In this document: in pieces, positions 21,735-31,346 of the stretch
How the letters are laid out: the number at the start of each line of letters is the position of its first letter
Numbering within the stretch: position 1 is the stretch's first letter
Source: Erinaceus europaeus
Lineage: Eukaryota > Chordata > Mammalia > Eulipotyphla > Erinaceidae
Assembly (NCBI RefSeq): GCF_950295315.1
Contig: NC_080179.1
Span: forward strand, 65,623,126 to 65,687,125
Length of the DNA stretch: 64,000 bases
Direction: 5' to 3'
Made by a program: the position numbers and the translations under genes
The notes under the pieces: model-generated
What the model was told of the DNA's origin: nothing
The model's database searches: none
Seen by the model: the letters and a program-made list of their open reading frames with translations, nothing else

Positions 21735-22010
21735 ATCATAGTCAAGACAGTGCAGGTATCATTAGAATCAGTTCTGGTCTTACCATGTTCAGTGGAGAAG
21801 CAGTTACAGAATCCAGACCTTCCACCTTCTGCAGCCCATAATGATCCTGGGTTCATACTAACATAGGGGTAAAGAATAGGGAAGCTATAAAGGGTGGGGA
21901 TTAGATATGGAGCTCTGGGGGTAGGCAGTGTGTGGAAATGTACCCCTCTTATCCTATAGTCTTGTCAATATTTCCATTTTTTAAATAAAAAAGAAAGTAA
22001 AAAAAATAAT

Positions 22011-23242
22011 AATAAAAAACTAAAAAACTGCAAAGCAGGGTACACAAAGAGTGATGAAATTAGAATTAGGCATGAAGTATATAAGTACTAACTTACAGTG
22101 ATTTTTATTCCTATGAAACTTTGAGAAACTGTTATACATCCTCAACCTCTGTCAATCTTCTCTTCCCAAGGTTATAACTCTCCCCAAACTTTTCAAACAC
22201 TAGCTGCCTCTCTCCTTGTTCCTGGAAACCCAGAGAGAGTTCTTCTAACTACTACTTAGTCATTAGCTTCTTCTTCACCCACTGTAGGAAGATTCTTTTA
22301 GCCCTACTGATAGTTTCATAAATACTTCCTTCAATAAAATAATTTAAAACTGTATAAATGGGTATTTTTAGTTTCCTTCCAAAACTTGACTGATCACTTC
22401 CTAATGAGTGAGTTTGATAGTAGGAGAGTTGGTAGAATTCTTCTAATAATACACTTTTCTCCAGTTTTTAATTCATCTACTTACACAATTTCACTTCATT
22501 AATTATGTCATACTTACTCTTTTATGCTTGATTGAATTTTTCTGCACTCTAATATAACTTGGCTGGTACCCATCCCCTTCTGCTGCCCCCTAGTTTTTGT
22601 CACAACCAAGTTATCATAGAATTTCTGTTTATAGACTAATAGACACGTACATTCTGGTGATTTTGCTTGCATGTAGATTAGAATTTACCAGATATGCTAT
22701 TTTGTTTTTATAACATGTGTTACTTTATCTTAAAGAAATTATGCTATAAGAATTACTAATAATAAGGACTAGAAAAGAAAAATATATATACAGAATTTTA
22801 TCCAAATCACGCACTTGTTAACTAGCTTGGTTTTCCAATAGCAGTAGTCATTTTCTTAACAGTCCTAAACTAAGTTTTGTCCAAAGACTCAGTCCTGAGT
22901 GTGGTCCCAGGATGTCTGGAGTAATTCTAAAATCTTAGGGTAACATTATCTTTATTCATTTTTGTCTTCCCTACCATCTGCACACAGATGACTTTGAGTA
23001 CACCAACTATGTAGGTGCTCATAGACTCTCTGCATATTCATAATCCTCACAGTCTTATATTTCCTATAGATCAGGTCATTGTTGTTTCCTTATTGGAAAG
23101 GAGGAATAGTGTGTACCTAGGTTCCAAGAAAGTGAGAATCAGTGCTATAGTCCAATCCTTTCAAGGGTCAATTTAATAAAATCTCATATTCAGTTATCAG
23201 CCTTAAATGTAAAGGACTAACAACTAAGAGGACATCCTGATC
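22011..23242. other. no gene recognised
   Basis: Unique-looking sequence between an L1 and an unclassified repeat. No credible coding frame. Confidence 0.4.
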
Positions 23243-23405
23243 AATCTTTTATTTACTTATTTATATCATTTTATAGGGGGGTTAGTGGCATAATCTACTG
23301 TTGTTTACACATAGGTACAATTTCCCGTCTCCTTATTACAGGTGTCTGCACAGCACAGCACTCTCAACACAAACTTAGGTTCTTTTCCAATATCATGCAC
23401 CAGGA
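23243..23405 (+). repeat. unclassified interspersed repeat, copy 2
   Basis: Partner of 12361-12500, with the shared order GGGGGGTTA, TACAATTTCCCGTCTCC, AACTTAGGTTCTTTTCCAAT and ATCATGCACCAGGACC. It directly precedes the RTE-like fragment, so it may be part of that element's insertion site or unrelated. Confidence 0.5.
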
Positions 23406-23411
23406 CCCTAA

Positions 23412-23882
23412 ATGCACCCCCTCTTTCAAAAATTAAAACCTTCTAGTCACCTCATGCTCCCACAGCCTGTTAGAAAAACAAATCCCAATCAATTTCCTAT
23501 GCCATGGGCTCGTCACCCAATCTGGTCCCCTACACCTACACTGAACTTCTCTGTTCCAGACTCTTGGAAACAGAGTTGGCAGTCAGCTGAGGTAAAGAAC
23601 AAACACCTCATCACAGACCCCTGCAAGCATCAACCCAGCTCTGACCTAGCACGTTATGATTGGGCCCGCGATTGAACAGGCCATGGCCGGTGCGCCGCTA
23701 TGTTCCATCGCTGGGGAGCCAGAGATGACCCGAACTGCCCCTGTGGCTCCAGACAGACTATGACCCACATAGTCAACGACTGCCACCTCTCCAGATTTAA
23801 AGGAGGTCTCGAAACTTTACATCAGGCTCAACCTGACGCTGTTGACTGGCTACGGAAGAAGGGCAAATGCTAGAAGAAGAAG
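23412..23882 (+). mobile_element. non-LTR retrotransposon 3' fragment, RTE-like C-terminus
   Basis: One frame runs from 23412 to a TAG at 23871-23873, broken only by a TGA at 23673-23675. It encodes a zinc-knuckle-like segment CPCGSRQTMTHIVNDC (C at 23736 and 23742, H at 23766, C at 23781), then FKGGLETLHQAQPDAVDWL. I know this C-terminal pattern from non-LTR retrotransposons of RTE-like type, where it follows the reverse transcriptase; the clade is my inference. The TAG abuts an AAG repeat that forms the 3' end, fitting the tiny 3' UTR and short-repeat tails of RTE elements. CpG content is high compared with the flanks, so the fragment is fairly young. Confidence 0.7.
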
Positions 23883-24339
23883 CATCTGAGGCATATAACC
23901 CTGGGCATTGAGTTAAAACAACTTTTTTTTTAAAGAACCTAAAGTTTGCAAATTTACAACTTAAGTTGTAAATTTGACTTCTTAAGTACTAAGGGATACA
24001 GGCAAACATGGTTATAAGAAAGGGAGAGGCTTTCCATACTTTAAAAGCCTTGCTCAGTGGCAATGGGCACTACTTTAGTACTTACAAAACAGAGCATAGG
24101 ATCAGAGGGAGGAAAGAAAGTACTTTTTGAGGTCTTAAGCTCTAAACTCAGGGGTGTCAAGATACCGAACTTCACACAAGGATGACCAGGATTTATGGCA
24201 AAAACTGATTTGAGTTCTAATCCTGGCTAGGGAAATAAATCCTGCTTTTTCTTTGAACACTAAAAAGAAAGAAATTCTACAATGTTATTACCTCACAGAG
24301 GTTGGAAAAATGAAAGGAAGACACTGAATGGACATCAAA
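23883..24339. other. no gene recognised; possibly leader of the old L1
   Basis: Sequence between the RTE-like fragment and the first recognisable old-L1 ORF1 stretch. Position suggests L1 5' UTR, but no diagnostic motif was seen. Confidence 0.3.
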
Positions 24340-26090
24340 GACCCTAATCCATTCTGATGATCCAGGATAAAACCTCCCCTCCCCCACCAAATATATAAAC
24401 AAGGTAATTCAACACCTTAGCCTCAACGCATCCTGCTGGCACAAGAACAAAATCTACACTAAATGTGAAAACTGAGAAATTCACAGACAGCAATGACAAA
24501 AACTCCAAATGACCAGAGAGACACAGACCTGGATAAAAAAAAGATGACAAAGAGAGAGTCCAGAAAACATAGTATGAAATGAATTCAAGAAATTAAGCAT
24601 ACAGACACAAATTTAAGAACACAGATAAATTTTTTAGCATCTGATTACATTTTGCATTTCCTTTCTTTCTTTCCTTCTTTCTTTCTTTCTTTCTTCCATT
24701 ATTTATAAAAAGGAAATATTGACAAAATCATAGGATAAGAGGGGTACAACTCAACACAATTCCCATCACCAGATCTCCTTATCCCATCCCCTCCCCTGAT
24801 AGCTTTCCTATTCTTTAATCCTCTAGGAGTATGGACCCAAGGTCACTGAGGGATGCAGAAGGTGGAAGGTCTGGCTTCTGTAATTGCTTCCCTGCTGAAC
24901 ATGGGCATTGACAGGTTGATCCATACTCCAAGCCTGCCTCTAACTTTCCTTAGTAGGGTGAGGCTCTGGAGAAGCAGAGCTCCAGCACACATTGGTAGGG
25001 TTGTCTGTCCAGGGAAGAAGAACACAGATAATTTTATCAAATAATTACAAAGGACAGAAAAAATTAAAAAAAAAAAAAAAAACAACTCTAAATGGAGCTT
25101 CAGGGAGTGAAGAACACTGTAAGAGGCCTAGGAAATAAACTAAATCTGGTGGAGAAGTGGATATCTATACTAAAAGACACAATCACTACACTCTGAATTT
25201 AAAGCTGTTAGAGAGGAAAGGCTTAGGAAAATTAAGCACTTCTCTGTGAAATAGCTGACTCCATCAGAAAAAATTAAAATCAAAGTTATTGAGGTCCCTG
25301 AAGAAGAAGAGAGGAAGAAAGGAATAGAGAACATATACAAGGAAATTATAGCTTAAAAAAAAATTCCACACCTGAGCAATGTTCAAAACATAGAAATACA
25401 AGAAGTTAGACATAGGTCCAAATTCCTAAATCCAAAGTGGTAAGCAATATACATCATAGTATAACTATCCAAAACCTAGGGCAAAATATACATGGAAGGC
25501 TGCTAAGGAAAGAGAAAACATAGTAGTAAAACAACCAGGTTTTTTTAGATTTCTCATCACAAACCAGAGAGGAAAGGAAAAGTAGAATTGCATATTTAAA
25601 ATATGAAAATATAAGAATTGCTAGCCTCAAATTCTGTATCTTGCTAAGTTGTACTTTAAACATGAGGGAGAAGTAAGACCACCTTATACATTTAGAAACT
25701 GAAAGAATTTGCCACAACCAACCCTGCCTTACAAGAGTGACTAAGAGGAGTCCTGAATGAAAAGAACCAAAGGAATTTAAACTTCTAATAAGAAGATCAG
25801 TAATAGAACAGGACCATAAACACAACTACAGCAGGAAAAAAAATACCCAGGAAAGGAGAGAGCAACATAGACAAAGCTATACACTCTAATGTTGGTACAC
25901 CAAATCCATCTTAAAAAACACCATTTTAGATGTTGAAAGTTTGGGACAATATTCACAATAATCACAAAGGATATGATAACACAAAGACAAGTAGAAGACA
26001 TATACAACAGTCAAGACTATTAAACAAAAAACATCTACATAAAAAAGCAGAAACAAACAGGAAAAGAGCCAACAGTAATAAAAAGCAGAG
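24340..26090 (+). pseudogene. ORF1-like remnant of the old L1
   Basis: Readable islands such as IKVIEVPEEEERKKGIENIY (near 25285-25340) match the acidic linker typical of L1 ORF1 proteins, and CTTACAAGAGTGACTAAGAG near 25731 fits its C-terminal end. Frames shift repeatedly. Open frames on the opposite strand are shadows. It could instead be a HAL1-type ORF1; I cannot separate the two. Confidence 0.5.
24628..25017 (-). mobile_element. L1 3' end, reverse strand, with target-site duplication
   Basis: In reverse it runs from CCTGGACAGACAACCCTACC through the standard L1 3' UTR end to TTTATAAATAATGG and a (GAAA)n-type tail. The 13-bp AAGAACACAGATA occurs at 24615-24627 and 25018-25030. About 30 bp of non-L1 sequence and a second short A-run lie between the main tail and the left duplication. 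Confidence 0.88.
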
Positions 26091-26095
26091 TGTAG

Positions 26096-26388
26096 GGGCC
26101 AGGTGGTGATTGGGTAGTGATGGGGTGTAACACTGGGTTAAGTGCACATATCACCATGCACAAGGACCCAGGTTCAAGCTCACATGCCACATTTATAGAG
26201 GGAATGCTTCATGAACAGTGAAGCAGGTCTTCAGGTGTCTATCTTTTCCACCTCTCTCTCTCTTTTCTGCCCTGCCATCAGAAAAAAAAAAAAGAAAGAA
26301 AGAAAGAAAAGGAAAGGAAAAAAATGACCACCAGGAGCAGTAGATTTATAGTGCCAGCACCTAGTCCCAGCAATAACCCTGGGGGAAA
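26096..26388 (+). mobile_element. SINE form B with full 3' block
   Basis: GGGGCCAGGTGGTGATTGGG head (with a small internal expansion), GACCCAGGTTCAAGCTCACA, GAACAGTGAAGCAGGTCTTC, A-rich middle, then GGAGCAGTAGATTTATAGTG and CAGCAATAACCCTGGGGG. Confidence 0.9.
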
Positions 26389-27875
26389 TAAGATGACTAT
26401 AAGCAATATATATATATATATGATTACTGACCTCAACAGAGACATGGGCAATAACACTATATTAGTAGGAAACCTTGACATACCACTCACAGCAACAGAT
26501 AGATCATTAGTACAAACAATCAACAAGGAAACAATGGTCTTAATGAAGCCATAGATGAAATGAACTAAACAGTTATATTCAGAACCTTTCATCCCCCCTA
26601 AAAATATATATATACATTTTTTTCAAGTACACATGGAACATTCTCTAGAACTAAAAATGTGTTGGAACACAAAGACAGCCTTAATAAATGCATGAATACT
26701 GAAATCATAAAAAGTATTTTTTTGACCATGAGGTGAAGTTAGAAACCAACCACAAACAAAGAAATATTCTCAAACCATACAGACTGAACAATACATTTAT
26801 GAATAACAGGAAGGTCAGTGAAGAAACCAAAAGAAAACTTAAAAATTACTTGGAGGACAATCTTCTTCTTCTTCTAGCATTTGCCATTGGAGGACAATGA
26901 AAATGAAGAAAGCAACTACCAGACTCAGTGGGATGCAGCAAAAGTTGTCCTAAGTTTATAGCAATACAGGCTCATATTAACAAATAGAAAAGATCTCAAG
27001 CTATCGAATATCGCAATGAAGTCCACTAGAAAAGGATCAACAAAGAGACCCAAAAGTCATCAGGAACAAGGAAAGTAAAAAAATCAGAGCAGAAATGAAT
27101 GAAATAGAATCCAGAAAGATGATCAAAAGATTAATGTTTTGATATCAAGCGCTGGTTCTTTGAAAGAAGAAACAAAATACAAAATAGATAAACCAATAAG
27201 ATAGACTCAGAAGAAGATAAAAGACAGAGAAAAGCTATCAGGAATAAGAGAGATGAAACTACATCTGGAGATGGGGAGATACAAAAGATAATATATTAAT
27301 AATATAAACATATCTATGCAAGTAAGTTGGAAAATCTAGAAGAAATGGATGTTTTTAGAATCACATACTAACCTTAACTCAAGAAGAAGTAGACAGCTTA
27401 AACAAGACATCACAGGAATAGAAATTGAATAGGTAATCACATATCTTCCCAAGAGAAAAAGCCCAGATCCAACAAATTCTATAAGATATTCAAAGAAGAC
27501 CTAAGACTAATTCTTCTCAAACTCTTCCAGAAAATTGAAGATGGGGAATCACCCTCAAACATATTCTATAAGGCTAACATCCCTTTGACCCCGCCCCCCC
27601 CCAAAAGTAAGGAAGACTCTACTAGAAAGGAAAACTTCAAATCTATATCCCTGATGAACATTAATGCAAAGATCCTGAATAAGATCTTGGCAAATTGAAT
27701 CCAAAAACATAGTAAGAGAATAATTCACCAAGTTCAAGTGGGATTCATCCCTGGGAAGCAGGGATGGTTCAACAGCCAGATGTTAATCAATATAATTCAT
27801 CATATCAACAAAAGAAAAGATAAAAATCACATAGTTGTATCAATTGGTGCCAAAAAGGTATTTGACAAAGGTGCC
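26389..27875 (+). pseudogene. ORF2 remnant of the old L1 (endonuclease to reverse transcriptase)
   Basis: The start (GGGCAATAACACTATATTAG, then LDIPLTATDRS in frame) is endonuclease sequence. From 27495 the text parallels 41490-41785 of the long L1: AGGCTAACATCCCTTTGACC, ATCCCTGATGAACATTAATG and AGTGGGATTCATCCCTGGGA (reverse transcriptase palm entry). Frames are broken throughout. It stops at TATTTGACAAAG, where the younger L1 starts. Confidence 0.8.
26862..26886 (-). mobile_element. 25-bp micro-insertion with the RTE-like 3' terminus
   Basis: In reverse the insert reads TGGCAAATGCTAG followed by four AAG units. GGCAAATGCTAG plus AAG repeats is exactly the 3' end of the RTE-like fragment at 23862-23882. 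It is bounded by a perfect 12-bp duplication, TTGGAGGACAAT, at 26850-26861 and 26887-26898. This has the form of an extremely 5'-truncated retrotransposon insertion. Confidence 0.85.
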
Positions 27876-28230
27876 TGGGAGACACTACACATGGCCTGAC
27901 CTAAGCAAGTAGGCTGTGTCAAAACTGGGAAGTTCCAGTGAGGCTAGGAATTCTGGGTCAGTAACGGGATAGGGGTGCACTGGGTGGACAAGCAAGAGCT
28001 AAAGAAGAGTCTTACAATCCGTATTTTTAGCTGGCAAACAGAGGCCTAAAAAGGACAAAGGAAGCAGGGAGATTGGCTGGGAGTTTTCTGTTTTTCTAGT
28101 TTCCACCCCCCACACCAGCTACTCCTGGTGGGACTCCTGTGGAGATAATCTCTTATAAAGATTCCTGGATCAGCAGGGGTGTCTTTCAAACAATTCTCAT
28201 TCAAAGGACACTGGAGGGACTTGAAGTTCT

Positions 28231-28482
28231 TTTTTTTTTAAACATTTATTTATTTTTATTTATTTTCCCTTTTGTTGCCTTTGTTGTTTAACATTGTTGT
28301 GGTTATTGATGTCCTTGTTGTCTGATAGGACAGAGAGAAATGTAGAGAGGAGGGGAAGACAGAGAGGGGGAGAGAAAGATAGACACCTGCAGACTAGCTT
28401 TACCAACTGTAAAGCTGCAGGTGGGGAGCCGGGGGCTTGAACCATGTGCACTTAACCCACTGCAGCTACCGCCTGACTCCCC
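28231..28482 (-). mobile_element. SINE form A, reverse strand, in an L1 5' UTR
   Basis: In reverse it has GGGGAGTCAGGCGGTAGCTG, GTTCAAGCCCCCGGCTCCCC, a body and an AACAAAAGGGAAAATAAATA tail. Flanks GGGACTTGAAGTTCT (28216-28230) and GGGACCTGGAGTTCT (28483-28497) are a duplication with two differences. Confidence 0.92.
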
Positions 28483-29354
28483 GGGACCTGGAGTTCTATC
28501 TGAGTGACAAAGTACCTGAACAATCAGGGCCTTGATCTTGCCGGGGGTAAAGTATCCATGTTTTTCCACTAATGCTTGAGTTTGTCTAATAGTTACCTCT
28601 TATAATTGCTTATTTTTAGCTTGGTTTAGGAAGAAGATGAAGTTGTTTGGAGCCAATCAGTACTGGTTCAATTTGCAGACTGACTGTTACGTATTTTTAT
28701 ATAATTTTATTCTATTATTATTAATACTAATTGTGCTTGTCTCTTCCCCCCCCCTCCAACTTGAGCCAAAGTAACTATTTCTGCTTTTTCCATTGATAGG
28801 TGAGTGTGCTACACATTCTGGGAGGGGTCCCCCCCCTTTCTCTACCTCTATTTTTCTTTCCTTAAAGGTGATCTGAAAAGTCTCTTTCCTTTCACTGCTT
28901 TTTTAAAATTATTATTATTATCCACTGGCATTTGTTTGTGCTTATTCATGAGTTATCTTGTAGAGAAGTCTGACTGAGAGTAGACTCTTCTTTTCACTCT
29001 CTTTCTTTCTCTCCCTGTGTTGCTTTCCTTCTCTCTCTCTTCCCACTATCTATAGAATTTACAGTTCACAACTTATTTCTGTATTTGTCTATTCTTGCCT
29101 TTCCTTTATCTTTCTTTTTTTTTTCTCTTGCTCTTCCTTTTTCTTTCCCTTTTGTATTGCTGGTTTTTGTTTTTAGAGTAGAGGTGTTGCTTGACTGGTT
29201 TTGGTTGAACTGAATTAATCTTTGATTCAGCTGCTAGTATACTTTCTAAGGTTTGTGACTTCATCTGAGAAAAGACTCTAGTATGGCCTATACTCACAGA
29301 ACACAAATGAAGAATGACAGGATAATAAAATACAAACCACACCAATAAAGAAAA

Positions 29355-30301
29355 GTGGTTAAATTGAGAGCAAATAAAACTGCTAGTGCAATGAATGAGC
29401 AAGAACCCAGAAGAAACTCCAAATAAATCAGAAGCAATTATAGATAAGAGAACTATCCAGACAATAATGGAACTATTAATTAATTAACAGAAATGAGGGC
29501 AACTATTGAGGAAAGGGCTATCAGAAATAGGAAACAATAGAAGAGACCCTAAAGGAAAATACCAGACACTTCAAGGTAATTACAGAATTGAAAGCTGAAA
29601 TAGCTGAGCTAAAAGGGCAACTAGCAGAACAAGCAAATAGTATAACTTAACTGAAGAAGGAAGCTGAGGGAAGGGAAAGCAGATTAACAGAAGCGGAAAA
29701 CAGTATTAGCCAGACAGAGAATGTACTAGAGAAAACTAAGAAGGAGGTAAAAGAGCTCAAAAAGAGATTGAGAGACACTGAAAACAACAACAGTGACATC
29801 TGGGATGATCTCAAAAGAAATAACTTTCTTATAATTGGCCTACTAGAGGAAGAAAGAGAGGAAGAAGAAGTAAACATCCTAGAGGAAATAAACAATAGCC
29901 CTAAACAACAGAAAGGACATTAAGATTCAAGAGGTCCAGAAAGTCCCAAACAGAATCAGCCCAGACCTGAAGACACCAAGACATATCATAGTTACAGTGA
30001 AATTAAGTAAGGATAAAGAAAGGATCCTAAAGGATGAAAGAGGAAAACAAAAAGTCACATATAGGGGAATACCCATAAACTATCAGCAGACTTTTCCACT
30101 CAAACTCTAAATGACAGAAGATAATGGTAAGATATTTATCGAGGCCTCAATAAAAACAGATTTCAACCAAGGATACTATATCCAGCTAGACTTTCATTCA
30201 GACTAGATGAAGGGATAAATACTTTCTCAGAAAAGCAATAGTTAAAGGAGGCAACTATCACCAAGCCTGACCTGAAAGAAGTTCTAAAAGACTTCTTATA
30301 A
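29355..30301 (+). pseudogene. L1 ORF1 remnant, start codon lost
   Basis: The segment aligns with ORF1 at 38789-39752. The start reads GTGGTTAAATTGAGAGCAAA, so ATG has become GTG, and a TAA follows at codon 24. The middle is rich in Lys/Glu (coiled-coil region of the ORF1 trimer) and the end is GACTTCTTATAA. Length is not a multiple of three relative to the family stop, so at least one frameshift exists. Confidence 0.85.
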
Positions 30302-30359
30302 ACAAGAACATCACCATATTACTTTCCATATATCAGAGCAAATAAAAAAATGTTGAATA

Positions 30360-30872
30360 ATGGCATTCCAATACCTTAAATCCATAATATCAATAAATGT
30401 CAATAGCTTAAATTCATCCATTAAAAGGCAAATAGTTGGATGATGGATCAGAAAATACAACCCAGTCCTATGCTGCTTGCAAGAATCCTACCTGACCCAC
30501 CAAGACAAACACAGACTTAAAATAGAAGGATGGAAAACTATCATACAGGCCAAGGGACCACAAAAAAGGGCAGGAGCCATTCTCATCTCTGACACAATAG
30601 ACTTTAAATTAGATTAAAGTATTAAAAGATAGGCAAGGTAATTACCTGATGATCAGGGGATAAATCAATCAAGAAGACAACAATTATTAATATCTGAATG
30701 GCTGAGAAAGTTGGGGTATATTTACACAATGGAATATTATGCAGCTATTAAGAACAATGAACCCACCTTCTCTGACCCATCTTGGATGAAGCTGGAAGGA
30801 ATTATGTTAAGTGAGATAGGTCAGAAAGACAAAGATGAGTATGGGATGATACCACAAATAAACAAAAGTTGA
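30360..30872 (+). pseudogene. L1 ORF2 remnant with most of the gene deleted
   Basis: The first part (AATACAACCCAGTCCTATGC; GCAAGAATCCTACCTGACCC) is endonuclease sequence. At about 30693-30700 it jumps to GGCTGAGAAAGTTGGGGTAT, near the ORF2 C-terminus, and ends at the TGA of 30870-30872. Relative to the long L1 about 3.4 kb is missing, including the whole reverse transcriptase. Confidence 0.85.
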
Positions 30873-31020
30873 GAAAGAAGAACAGAAAGGGAAAATCAAA
30901 GCAAGATCTGAGTTTGGAGTAGGGCACCAAAAAAAAAAAAAAAACCATCTCTGGGTGGAGCATGAGGGTGGATGCTCAGCTTCAAATGTGACTATATCAT
31001 GTTAAAAACTTCTATATGTC

Positions 31021-31346
31021 AGGAGTTGGGCAGTAGTGCAGTGGGTTAAGCACACATGGCACAAAGTGCAAGGACTGGCATAAGGACCCCAGTTCAAGCC
31101 CCTGGCTCCCCACCTACAGGGGAGTCGCTTCACAAATGGTAAAGCTGGTCTGCTGGTCTGCAGGTGTCTATCTTTCTCTCCCCCATCTGTCTTCCCTCCT
31201 CTCTCCATTTCTCTCTGTCCTATCCAACAACCTATCCAACAACGATGATATCAATAACAACAGTAATAACTACAACAATAAAACAACAAGAGCAACAAAA
31301 GGGAATAAATAAATATTAAAAAAAAACTTTAAAAAAGATATTTAAA
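31021..31346 (+). mobile_element. SINE form A in L1 ORF2
   Basis: AGGAGTTGGGCAGTAGTGCA head, CCAGTTCAAGCCCCTGGCTC, a small duplication (CTGGTCTGCTGGTCTGCAGG), body and CAA tail. Target-site duplication AAAAACTTCTATATGTC (31004-31020) / AAAAACTTCTACATGTC (31347-31363). Confidence 0.94.

Larger units (their letters stand above)
19190..22010 (+). mobile_element. internally deleted L1: ORF1, start of ORF2, end of 3' UTR
   Basis: ORF1 sequence (19917-21129) is followed by an ORF2 endonuclease fragment (about 21200-21717), then a short filler and the last 230 bp of the L1 3' UTR (21782-22010: AGAAGCAGTTACAGAATCCA ... CTTATCCTATAGTCTTGTCA and an A-rich tail). The reverse transcriptase and C-terminal parts of ORF2 are missing. 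The sequence from about 19190 to 19916 sits where the 5' UTR should be, but I assign it only by position. Confidence 0.78.
27876..30985 (+). mobile_element. younger L1 inside the old L1, internally deleted
   Basis: It has a 5' UTR (27876-29354, sharing TGGAGTTCTATCTGAGTGAC and the CAGACTGACTGTTA segment with the L1 at 37.5 kb), ORF1 (29355-30301), the ORF2 start (30360-30695), then a jump to the ORF2 end (30696-30872) and the first 110 bp of 3' UTR. It stops at GGATGCTCAGCTTCA, exactly where the G-tract begins in the copy at 7137, and has no poly(A) tail. Confidence 0.85.

Noticed and set aside
25454..25825. 123-codon minus-strand open frame with hydrophobic stretches
   Set aside because: Antisense to old L1 ORF1-like sequence; A-rich sense DNA gives Phe/Leu-rich shadows.
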